DNA of 60,000 nt. Origin: Nymphaea colorata (Eukaryota > Streptophyta > Magnoliopsida > Nymphaeales > Nymphaeaceae). The stretch lies in contig NC_045150.1 of NCBI RefSeq assembly GCF_008831285.2, positions 2,618,001-2,678,000 on the forward strand. Reading direction: 5' to 3'. Shown in pieces: positions 48,400 through 58,911 of this stretch. Numbering within the stretch: the stretch's first letter is position 1; each line of letters opens with the position of its first letter. The translations under genes were made by a program, and so were the position numbers. The notes below the pieces were generated by a model. The model searched no databases, had not been told where the DNA came from, and worked only from the letters and a program-made list of their open reading frames with translations.

Positions 48400-48735
48400 T
48401 CAGATATATACTTTACCATACCAGTTTTTTTTTTTTTTTTGGTTATCTATTTATTTGAATTTGAATTCATATTTGAATTCGGATGAAGAAAAATCTATAT
48501 TATATCTGAATGTGAAATCCAAATTCATAATCTGAATCCGATTCAAATCCAACTTTTAAACCTAATACAAACCATATTATATAAATGAGAATAAAATATT
48601 TATTTAAAACTATATCTGATTCGAATCTGATCAGACGTCATTTTTTATATCTGAATCCGATTCCAATTCTTAATCAGATTTCAAAATTGCTTTCATATCT
48701 TATTCTGGTATGCAGTTGGATCAAATATCATAATG
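48400..48735. repeat. Relic of the GGATTCGGAT repeat family
   Basis: Contains GAATTTGAATTCATATTTGA, TCTGAATCCGATTC and similar units as in 40239-40646 and 11586-13390, but without clear ends. Confidence 0.5.
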
Positions 48736-50049
48736 TAAATCAGACATACCTACATGCATAAAAAAAGATAATGTAGATCCTAAATCTCGAAAACAAGGAG
48801 AAAGGGAGTGATCTCGGATTTCATGGAATCACCAAGTGGGCACGAGGAACCCAATGTCCTTGAAGCTCGATCGCCCTTGTTATGGGCCCAATTGGAGACC
48901 AGTCCAGTCCTTTTCGATTGAAGCCCAGCCAACGGTCGTAGACGTCATGCATGGGAAAGAAGCACGTCAAAATTGGGGTCCAAAATTTTTCATCTCCACC
49001 TCCTATGAAGACAGATGACGTGTGAAGCACGAAAGGATAGCTTCAAGAAGAAGTCTCTCTCTCTCTCTACATTTTGGATCCTTGTGAGCGTGCCCACGAG
49101 AGGATTGAGTACAAGCCAACCAACCACAGTCTCATGAGCAAAAACCCTCCCCCTCTCTAGGCCTCACTCTAGGTCTTTCTCTCTCTCTAGATCCACACAT
49201 TAAGATATATAGTTGTGCAAATAATGAATAGGAGCAATGCAGACATCGATGGATACACGCCTTGGCAGTACATGTTAGGTGACAAAAATGAATGTCGCTA
49301 ATAATTGCCCCTTCCAAAACCATGCAAAAGCTATGAGATAGTTAATATATGGGACCCCAAAAGGGACACATGAAAAAAAAAAAGAAAAAAAAGAACACTC
49401 GTTTTCCGGCGTGACTCATGCTGACCACACTACGTACGTCATTGTGCAAATGCTGAGGTCATGGACGTGAAAGCATGAAAACGGATCAAAATCCAATCTC
49501 TTGATTGTGATCCATTTTGGATCTGGATCTCCGAGTATCTGCTGAATGATTCTTTAGGACAAGAAGCTACCGGTACTGAATTGGATAAGCGACATTTCTT
49601 TGTCTACGGATGTAGGAGATCCACATCAACCAATTGAGAAATTAGTGATTTTTGAAGATCCAAACCCGGTGATCTGTCAAGTTTGGGTCACTAATTAAGA
49701 CCGCTTTAAGCATGCATTCATCGAGAAGCCGATTCTCTCTCCCTTGCCTTCGGGATCTAGAGTTGTGAGCGCCGCTTATGCATAGGCTTGATGTTCACCG
49801 GAGGTCCGGAATGGAACTAAGGACTGACCTTTTTCCTAATCATTGGTTCACACGACCATTTATGTCAAACACTTTGGGACAAACAGACATTTTAGTTCCA
49901 TGCAACTTGTTGGAGTTTAGAACATGATCCTAATTTTATAGGCTTCCCTTGTTTTATATATATATATATAATGTAATGTACCACTTTTGCAGTATGTCCC
50001 TAGATTTCACGTTAAGGCATGGCATCTCTTGTATGAAAGGCTACAATAA

Positions 50050-50496
50050 GCAGAGTCAATTCAGGCTCGACTCAAACTCGCTCAAAAAAACTAAGCTCGT
50101 GCTTAACTTTTTTTTATAAACGAGCCAAGTTTGAGCTTACAAAGATATTCGAAATGATAAAGGAGTCGAGTTAGAGTTTCAGAAGCCGATACTCTATATA
50201 ATACTGCCAAAACCAGTTCACTTGTTTTAAATTTTAGGATAAAAAACAAATTTTCACAAGTTATATACACGTTAGAACAAGACACATGAGTTAATGCTTA
50301 CACGAATTAAACAAGTTAATGCTTATATGAGTTTACACAAACGAGTTAAATAGATTAAACGAGGTGAGTTGGAGCTCGATTTTGTGTAATCAAGTTGAGA
50401 TCGAGCTTGTTGTAAGGAGCTTGACTCAAGTTCGAGTTTTTTGAGTGGAGCTCGAGCTGGCCAAGCTCGGATTCAACTTGGCTCATGTGCAGCACA
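50050..50496. mobile_element. CTCGAGCT-rich hAT-like MITE, opposite orientation
   Basis: An inverted relative of 5741-6138: it ends GGCCAAGCTCGGATTCAACT then GGCTCATGTGCAGCACA, which is the other strand of the 5741 start. It shares internal ACTCGTGTAAGCATTAA / TTAATGCTTACACGA sequence with that copy. Confidence 0.55.
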
Positions 50497-51131
50497 ACTT
50501 GTCCGGCCGTGTTCGACAGTATGGACGTAAGAAGACTTTCGTCTTTTGAACCACGTAAATCCTTGTACATTCTTTTTTTCCTTTTTTTTCTCAATCAAAG
50601 CCCACTGACATTGGGAATGACAGAGGGCCTTGTTTCTAACAACTCACTCCGGCACGGATTCTGAAGTGTATGGTTGTTTTTGTTTATGGAGGCAGTTGAC
50701 AGCCATGGAAGTCAAATGCATCTGGCTACCAAACAGGCGTGGCCACCTTTCCACTTGCAGTCAGCTGGATGGAAGTTTGAGTTTGGTGGTAAGCTGCTGT
50801 CAACTCCTCAAAGTGGGTGGCTGGGGAATTTTAGCAGGCTTTTTGTTATGGGGTTGAGCACGTAGAAATTGGGCCACCGATCAAAAAGGTGCTTTTGTCA
50901 TGGCATTATATATATATATATGCTTTCGTGGTTGTCTTCTTTGGTGATCAAGGAAACCACCACTGAGCACCATTGAGTGCGTCTGAGCTGCCCACCTGGG
51001 AGGTACCATGCCTACCATTGTTGACTGTTCTTGTTTAGAGGAGTTGTCCAGCAGAAACCTTGAAAAAGAATACTGCAAGAATATAAGCCTAATTGAGAAT
51101 TGTCAAGCATCTACATGTCGGCATGTGTGGG

Positions 51132-51599
51132 TAGGGGTGAACAACTGGTCGAACTACTGAGTTCGACTCGTTAAAGCTCGGCTCGTGAATGAGTTTGAGC
51201 CGAGTCATTGCTTAACGAGTCGAGCTCGAGTTCATGAGTCGATTCGTTCAAATAATCGAGTTGAGTCGAGTTCAACACGTAACTGTAGAGTTGAGCTCGA
51301 ACCTTAATCGAGTTTTTCGAGCCTTAATCAAGTCTATATATTCAAATGAGTTTACGAATTTGTCGAGCCTTAATCGAGTCGAGCTCAAGCTCAACATGTA
51401 ACGATGAATATCAACTTTATTCAAACGAGTTTGTCGAGCCTTAATAAAATCGAGCTCGAGCTCAACACGTAATTTTCGAGTCGAGCTACTTCTGTCGAGT
51501 TATTCTCGAGCTCGACCTGAGTCGAGCTAGAGGTTTCTTTTGTCGAGCCGAGTTCGAGCTCATTGAACGCGGGCTCGACTCGGCTCGTGTTCACCTCTA
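51132..51599. mobile_element. hAT-type MITE with perfect 8-bp target duplication
   Basis: Starts TAGGGGTGAACA and ends TGTTCACCTCTA, an imperfect terminal inverted repeat. It is flanked on both sides by TGTGTGGG (51124-51131 and 51600-51607). The interior is built of GAGCTCGAGTCGAGCC-like units. It carries no gene. The intact target duplication suggests a fairly recent insertion. Confidence 0.85.
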
Positions 51600-52101
51600 T
51601 GTGTGGGCAATTGTCCATACATCTTGATAAACATCTTTTCGTTACATCTTGATAAAAATCTTTTCGTTACATATTGGCTTATCCCAAACTTTTTTTTTGC
51701 ATGTTTACATATAAAATCAAGTAAAGTTAGTAGAAAGGGCATTTTAATTTCTGTTGCTTTAACAATTGGTGTGCTTCAGATGGACATGGTGCATATGCTT
51801 TGTAATTAAGCTTGAGACTAGAGTAAAGTTGGTTGTTATGAGTGGGAAGAATATGTTTGGAAGAAAACAAGGCCTTCTGAGCAGTAATGAAAGGCTGCGA
51901 GCGTCGTCCAAGAAATTTTGGGAAATGTTTTTGGATGGTGTTGAGATGTGAGCAGAGATGTCTCTAAAACTAATGCAGACTTTAAATTAATTGACCAAAT
52001 TTCAGGATTTTTGAATGATACCCATATAATTCTTGTTCCAAAGAGGATGCGCATGCAGCTGATTTAAGGTCAATTTTCATCATGCAACCATCAGTTTGAC
52101 A

Positions 52102-52858
52102 CATAGTCACAAATATCGTTTTTTGCGTTTTTTCTTGTGACAGCTTACAAAAGAAAAAATATGGTAATTTTTAAAAAAAATGAAAAGTTTTTAGATTAGC
52201 GGAAAGTAAAATAACTGGAAAATTAATAAGACAACATCAAAAAATAAGTAGATAAGAAACAAATAAAAATAAAAAATAGAAACAAGTAGTTTTTGCGTTT
52301 TAGATGATGAGATTTTTCTTGTGACGAGCTTACAAAACAAAAAATATGGTAATTTTCTAAAAAAAAAGAAAATTTTTTAAGATTAGCAAAAAATAAAATG
52401 TCTGGAAATTAAAAAACAACATAAAAAAATAAGTAGATAAGTAACAAAGAAAAATGAAAAATAGAAACAAGTAGTTTTTGCGTTTTAGACGATGAGATTT
52501 TTCTTGTGACGAGCTTACAAAAGCAAAGATACGGTAATTTTCTAAAAAAAAATGAAAAATTTTAAGATTAGAGAAAAATAAAATGTTTGCAAAATTAAAA
52601 AGACAACATCAAAAAATAAGTAGATAAGCAACAAATAAAAATAAAAAATAAAAACAAGCTGTTTGACATTAAAAAAAAAGTAGAAACAAGCTTAAAGTAA
52701 AAAAGTGAAAAAACATGAAGATATTTTTTTCCAGTTTTTTTTCTCGTTTTGGGTTTTTTTTTTCCACACAACAGTTTTTTTAACGTTTTATTCGGCTTAC
52801 TTATTTTTCATCTTTTTAAATGCATTTTTTCGAAAAAAACTTGTTTTTTTGTGACTAG
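52102..52858. mobile_element. A/T-rich element with TAGTCACAAA ends containing a 185-bp tandem array
   Basis: TAGTCACAAA at the left is inverted as TTTGTGACTA at the right. Inside, a 185-bp unit marked by TTTTTCTTGTGACGAGCTTAC is repeated: CTTACAA recurs at 52144, 52329 and 52514. The rest of each unit is A-rich with ACAACATCAAAAAATAAGTA. No reading frame is meaningful. Confidence 0.7.
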
Positions 52859-52869
52859 TCACTACTACA

Positions 52870-53940
52870 AACTCCTGACTTGCTTTATGTTTTTGAGGAC
52901 GAAATATATATATATTCTCAGCCAGATCATATCTTGTTATCATTGAGTTTCCTCGAAAGCAAATGTATGCAGTTCATAGCTTCCTCTCTACTCAATGAAG
53001 CAATTCATTCTATGCATATAACAAGAAGCGTGTAGTAAGTATGAAGTTGCTAAAAGCATATGATTAGCAAATTTTTTTGATATTCGAGACCTCAACTTCA
53101 CATACTGTCCTCCTCATTGTTAGGGAAGATCCCTCTTTTCAGAGGGCAGACTTTTAATTTCAGACAAAGAGACTCTCTACCTCTCCACTTGTTCCTATTC
53201 TCAACAGAGAGATTGACGAGAAGAATAGGCTCTTTCATCCACTGATATAACCAAAACCAAGATCCCAAAGCTTATAACTAGACTTGGGTATTGGTGTACA
53301 AAATAACTTCTTCACAGTTGATGTCTTGATGGTCAATAAATTTGATCAGCAACATCCAGCCTGATGCGCTTCAAAATGAATCTTTTCTGAGTTTGAGACT
53401 TTCCCAAAGTGAAAGTCAATAAGAAAAAATCAGTAGTTCTAATGTTTTAACATTCAACAGTGTGAGAAAAGATACTTCTATAACTCCTGATTTTCCATGC
53501 AACGAGCTGCCCTTTCAATGTCCAGCTCTGCTTTTAGATGTTCGAAGCATAACAAGCTTTAATACTCAACATTCATATATATCTTGAAGGTCTTAGTCTT
53601 CTGGCTTATATACCATTATAATTTATTTGGTCATGCATGCTTTCCTTAAAATTCGTCTTGAGCTCATTAGCCAGCAATAAGCGAGCGGTTGGCAACAGGG
53701 GTGGGGAATGACAGAGACTGAGGGTTTTTCTGGAGAGCAGCGAAACCGTAGCCTGGGTTGATACAGAATTGGGGGACGGCAGAGTGCTACTTGGGCAGCC
53801 ATTGGGGGTGCAAACTTTGGTGGACATGTTGATTACAGGAAGAAGATGATGATGATGACAACTCTCCACTGCAAATATTGTTTGTTAATGGCAAACCAAG
53901 AGAATTTTCATTCCAACAGGTGAGATGAAGAAGATGCTGA
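52870..53940. other. Intergenic, nothing recognised
   Basis: No domain or repeat end recognised. Minus-strand frames at 53606-54251 run antisense to the start of the LINE relic. Confidence 0.5.
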
Positions 53941-54039
53941 CACCATTCCAATAGATGCCCGTTGGCTGGTTCATTGGGGATTTGATCATGAGGAATATGG
54001 AGTGTTCGTTTATCATGAATCGGTTTTCCTTTCTTGGAA

Positions 54040-54600
54040 AAGGATCTTTCTTGGTTAGGGTTGATAAATGAGTTGGAGTTGAGGGCGATCACTCGCAAAG
54101 GAGCATGGCAATTGGGTGGCAGGATGCACCAGTGGAAGCCAGGGGATGCGATTTGCATCGAGGACTCTTTGAAAGTACCCATCTGAATCTGTTTACCTGG
54201 GTTACAGTCATTTCTTTGGAACAAGAAAATCTTTCGAGCAGTGACAATCAAACGCAGACATTGTTGCGTCTGGGATTAGTAAAGATTTGCCTGGATGTTT
54301 CTTTGAAGTTCATCCCAAGATCGATGTTGAAATCGAATTGGATGATGGTAATGTCATCACTCAAAATGTGGAACATGAGACTGCAACCAAATTCTGCACT
54401 CACTGTAGGGTTGCCATGCACTTGACTGAGCAGTGTAAATGGGTGAAAGAAGAGAGGAAAGAGGAGATTTCAATGACTAAAGAGAAGGAGGGATGGTTGG
54501 ATGTCAAAGATTGTGAAGGCCTAGAAGGATACTTGATGAGGCCAACTGAGGTAGGAAGGGAGGAAATAGGGTGGAGGAAAACAAAATTGAGAAATTCATA
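54040..54600 (+). pseudogene. LINE ORF1 relic with CCHC zinc knuckle
   Basis: Frame pieces include DIVASGISKDLPG, then CFFEVHPKIDVEIELDDG and the knuckle CTHCRVAMHLTEQC (C-x2-C-x4-H-x4-C) at about 54394-54435. This is the arrangement seen in plant LINE ORF1 proteins with a DUF4283 region followed by a zf-CCHC_4 motif. Upstream codons contain stops and frame changes. Confidence 0.65.
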
Positions 54601-55689
54601 GCAGGGGGAAGGTGGAGTTGACAGGTGATAGGTTTGGTGCTTTGCAAGAAGAAGGCAAGTTGCTTTATGAGTTAGGTAAATCAAACAAAAGCAGTTGAAC
54701 AAAGGATAGTTGCTAGAAACCAGCAGATATTACTGTTTCTAATATTCAATATAATCAATATCGATCAAGGCTGATTTCGTAGTAATGAGAACAAGTTTTC
54801 TTTTGCTTGTTTATTGCACCAAGCTACCTGATCAGAAGACAAAATTACTCACGGACCTGGGGGACATGCTTTCCTTCTTTTAAGCTACTTCATTTAAGCT
54901 ATTAATTAATTACTAGTTTTGTTGTCATGTAGTCATTTTCTTAATAACAAGTTGCAGTATGGTGCTTCTAAGTGTTGGGCTTTATGCATGTGATATTATT
55001 TTATTTCAGTTCAATCAATACAAACAAATGTATAGCTTCAAGAGCACACCTGACGGGTTCATAATCTTAGCTATAATTGTATTGGTCCACTTAATGTAAT
55101 TCTTATGGAACCTGTTTCTTGCGGATTCATTGTAGGTTTAGTGATCATCATCCTTACAGACTGGTGGTTATTCTAATTGTCGCATAGGTTTAATAGATAA
55201 TAGCCACAAAATGAGATAGCAAATACGAGAGTCGATCAAAGCTGCTGAGAAAGAACTGAAGAACCGTGCCTAGAAACGGGGACTGCAACATCAAACGTTA
55301 TGTCCAACACCAAAGTTCGTTAGTTGACCTCTCTTCCACGAGAAACAACATCATTCCTTAGCAACCAAAGAGTTCTCCAAGCTGTAGACAGCCAGCATTT
55401 CTACAAAAATCTATCTCTCTTGGTTATGCATAGATCATGTAGCCCAAGAATGAAATCTCTACTCAACGAATGGACTACCTGAACAGCAATCCAGATGCCA
55501 TGGAGGAAACCGATAATCCAATCTCTAGCTCCCAACAGGATTTCCTTGACAGTGACGCCTTCCCAAGTGAGGTTCCAGATCCTCATGTCATCCAATGAAT
55601 TGCATTTCATGGAATACCAAAGGTCTAGCTAGGCCTGCAGATAGGCGTGATCTATATTCATCATTGTAGGAAGAACACATCAACTGATT

Positions 55690-57360
55690 TTTTATTCTAA
55701 ATTCCATGGTCTCTGTAGACAAAATCCATCTCAATTCTAGTATCCTTGGCAGCTTTGCTATGCTATCTAATGACTTTGAGTACAATGAGATAGCTCGTAT
55801 TCTCTATGAATGGAAACCTTCTAGAGTTATTGCTTCCATGGTCAATATGAATCGTTTCTGGATTATCATGGAATTCAATGACAGAATTCCTAAAAAGAAT
55901 TTTCTTATTGGGGGACGATATCTGCCCCCTGATCTGTTACTGCTATGAAGGGTTATTGAAGCTACAAGACATCATACTTCATATCAGGGGGCCGCCATGC
56001 TTAGAGGTGACTTTAATGTCATGCTTGAGCTAGCTTATAAGACTGGTTGTCAGCCAAATCAATACCAAAGATTCTGCAGCTTTCTAGCTAACTGCGCACC
56101 ATCTCCCTTGACTGACCCGAAGCATAGATATACTTGGTCTAACAATAGATAGAAAGAAGACCAAATCCTTTGTAGACTCGACTGGGGCCTTATTAATCAG
56201 GAGTGGAAGGAAGCCTGGGGCACATCAACTTCACTTCGAGTGCTTCCTAGATGACCTAAGATCATTCAACGCTAAAAGTGACTACTAAATTTGAAAGCAA
56301 CTACAACAAGGGAGCTGGGCAGTTCAGATACTTTAAGAATTGGGCAAAACAGACAACAGTGCATTAACATTGTCCCATCAAGCTGGACTACTCACGTGTT
56401 CGGGTTTTCTCTCATCAAAGTAACGTCGAAGTTGGAGAAAACACAAAGAAACCTCTCCCATGGGTCCAAGGTTTCTATGAGGGCTGTGGCAGTGAGAATC
56501 TGCGCCCTTCATGAGGAACTTGATCAGCTCCAGTCGATGACCTGTACTCCTTCTGTCTCTGATCAATATCATGAACTGCCCCTAAGAGAGGAACTCCAAG
56601 CTTCTCTAGAGGCGGAGAATAGCTTGTAGAAACAGAGAGCTCGAATTAGGTGGATGGTAGAAGGTGACAGAAACACTAAGTTTTATCATGCCACTAGAAT
56701 AGTATCATGGAATTGGAGCATCATGGTGGAATTATTAGTTACATTACAGAGTTCGGATAGGTTTGCAAAAACCTTTTTCGTGATTTGCTTGGAGTAGTTG
56801 AAGGCTCAGGTGATGGCATGGAAAAAAATGATTGTCAGTCCAAAATTTCTCAAGAAGACAACATGTCACTTCTTAGGCTAATCTCGGTAGAGGAAATTAA
56901 GCATATGCATATGGTTTTCTCTTTAAATGGTGATAGTGCACCGGGCCTAGACGGGTTCCCGATAGCTTTCTTCCAGCAACACTGGCACTTCGTTGGGACA
57001 GATGTGATCAGAATCATTGACAACTTTCTCTCCACAGGAAAATTTGTGAAGAAGTTAAATCCACCCCATGTCACCCTGAGTCCAATAAAGAAGGGATCTG
57101 CACAATGAAGGACCCTCAGACCAATTACATTATGCAGTGTGTTTTACACAATCTTCTCTAAGCTCATGGCCCTTCATATGAAGTCTTGCCTAGAAAGGGT
57201 AATCAGTAGCAACCAAATAGCTTTCCTCCCAGAGAGAACTATCTCTGGTAACATCATTCTAGCGCATGAAAGCATCCACTGTCTTTCTAATCTGATTCAG
57301 GATAATGTCTGCCACAAAGTTGATCTGTCATAAGCCTATGACAAAGTTGAGCTGTTACAT
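55690..57360 (+). pseudogene. LINE ORF2 relic: endonuclease and reverse transcriptase
   Basis: Endonuclease motifs LRGDFNVMLE, RYTWSNNR and CRLDWGLINQEW lie at 56000-56210. A linker RIRWMVEGDRNTKFYHATR follows at about 56645. Reverse-transcriptase blocks follow: GDSAPGLDGFPIAFFQQHW (about 56929), LRPITLCSVFYTIFSKLMA (about 57115) with NQIAFLPERTISGNIILAHE (about 57210), and KVDLS-stop-AYDKVE (about 57317). Several in-frame stops and shifts separate the blocks, so it is inactive. Sequence after 57360 does not continue the domain. Confidence 0.75.
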
Positions 57361-57758
57361 TAGTTGCATTTGGCAACTAAAGATGACAAAAATGGTAATT
57401 AAGAATCGAGGGGCTCTAACAAGGGGACGTTCGCGGGCATTAATAAGAACAAACTGTGTTTTCACTTGAGTTTAGCTGCGGTCCTCTATGTTTGAGCAAC
57501 TGTAATCACTCAATTTCATGTGGTAAGGGCCTCCAGATCGAAATGGCTCAGATTCAGGTCACATGTAGTAGGCATTAACACAAGTTCAACATCACTAGCT
57601 ATCTGATTTTTATAATTAATTAGGTTCATACACTCTCACGCCAAGAGACCTATGATGAAATTTCATTCAAATTGTTCCATATCCGTCGTTTCATTTCATT
57701 ACATTTAGTTCGAAGATTCAATTAATTTAAGGCTGAAATGTTGATCCTGCATTACTTA

Positions 57759-57938
57759 TCCTAATCCAAATGCAAGCCAACTTTCACATAACCGATCAAT
57801 TACTAGAATGATCAAACGTTTATTTGCTTTTCTTTCATCCTAATCCAAATGTAAGCCAACTTTCACAGAACCGATCAACTACTAGAATGATCAAACCTTT
57901 ATTTGCTTTTCTTTTATCCAAATCCAAATGTAAGCATT
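57759..57938. repeat. 79-bp tandem repeat, about 2.3 units
   Basis: TCC(T/A)AATCCAAATG begins units at 57759, 57838 and 57917, exactly 79 bases apart. The units share AACCGATCAA(T/C)TACTAGAA. Confidence 0.85.
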
Positions 57939-57949
57939 GCCAAATAGTT

Positions 57950-58458
57950 TCCTTTTTCCCAAAATGAAATTTCAAATTTCGTTTTTTTTTTCAAGAAAAG
58001 AAGAATAACTAGTTGTTTTTCAAAGCACTCCCTCCCTGATCTCCCGCCGTCTCCCTCACTGTCTCTCTCTCTGATGCAGGGAGTCCAGAAAATAGCTTGA
58101 ACAGAAAGTAAAAACCAGGGATGATCTTCAATAACAACGTGGCGCAAAAACGACCAGAAGAAACAAAGAATTAATGCACGAACAAGTATGTAAGTGGCAT
58201 CCTGCCATTATTAACGAACAAGTTAACAACATAACAAAGAATATTAATGCATAAAAACATCAGCCAGCCACTATATGCTCTCGTCTTCCCCGATCCTAAT
58301 TTCTTCTTTGATTTTTCAATGGCTGCATCATGAAAAGAATAAGAATAGAAATGACAAATTCAGTTGATGAATCAAATTTCAAAAAAACCCATTAAGCCGC
58401 CGCATTACTCATCGTGGAACGATCATCTTCTTCCTGATCATGATCGATTTCCTATTGA
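57950..58458 (-). other. 3' flank of B3 copy C, homologous to the 3' flank of copy B
   Basis: Read on the minus strand it aligns with 15582-15905: GGCGGCTTAATGGG, TATTCTTATTCTTTTCA, ACTCCCTGCATCAGAGAGAG, GAGATCAGGGAGGGAGTGCT and TTATTCTTCTTTTCTTGAAA all occur in the same order. Copy C has additional inserted sequence. Confidence 0.8.
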
Positions 58459-58911
58459 TCACCATGCATGATCAGTAGCAGGCGAACGACGGATGATGAC
58501 GAAGGAGAGCCGTCCGCTCATGCGCTGCTTAAAGCTGAAGATCTCGATGTCGATGTGTGCATGGAAGCCATTAGAGTCGGCGAGCTTCGACCACTCTTTG
58601 TTCAGGACGTAGGACCCATTGCTCGACCAGTAGATGAGGACAAGTGTCCACGGCCGACCCACCTCGTCCAGCGTCGGAACCAGCAGGCCGTTCCCGTCTT
58701 CCTTGCACACCATCCTTCTCTCCGGTTCCTTCAACTCCTTGAACACCAAGTCATGCACGTCTTCTCTACGGAACAACAGACGATTGTGGTGACTCCTGGT
58801 GTCCATCGCCGTCAGTTTCTTGACGCAAACTGATTTTACGAGCGGCAACATGGCATGGCACCTGACCACCGCCTCCGGCCACCCAAGAACCTTGCTCCGG
58901 TATCTCGTGCT
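58459..58911 (-). pseudogene. B3-domain copy C, 5'-truncated by a repeat
   Basis: The minus strand carries about 149 codons corresponding to residue 55 onwards of copies A and B (TRYRSKVLGWPEAVV to SPATDHAW), with no stop or frameshift. At 58911 the sequence leaves the family in mid-codon context and enters a CAGTGGCGGA repeat, so the first 54 residues and the promoter are missing. A reading frame can still open inside the repeat (ATG at 58947), but it would give an unrelated N-terminus of about 13 residues. Substitutions include E to K at two sites, T to M twice and A to V or T, more than between A and B in this part. This is consistent with relaxed constraint, or with an allele whose 5' half lies beyond the insertion. 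Confidence 0.75.

Larger units (their letters stand above)
53950..57360 (+). mobile_element. Decayed L1-type LINE, 3'-truncated
   Basis: An ORF1 relic (zinc knuckle) is followed after about 1.1 kb by an ORF2 relic (endonuclease then reverse transcriptase) on the same strand, the order of plant L1-type LINEs. Both are broken by stops and frameshifts. The reverse-transcriptase similarity ends just after the AYDKVE motif near 57355, so the catalytic (Y/F)ADD part, zf-RVT region and tail are absent. The stretch 54720-55690 between the ORFs has no recognisable coding signal. Confidence 0.75.

Noticed and set aside
52102-52858. 185-bp array as a CRISPR
   Set aside because: The units are repeated over their whole length with no short repeat/unique spacer alternation, and this is a plant nuclear genome.
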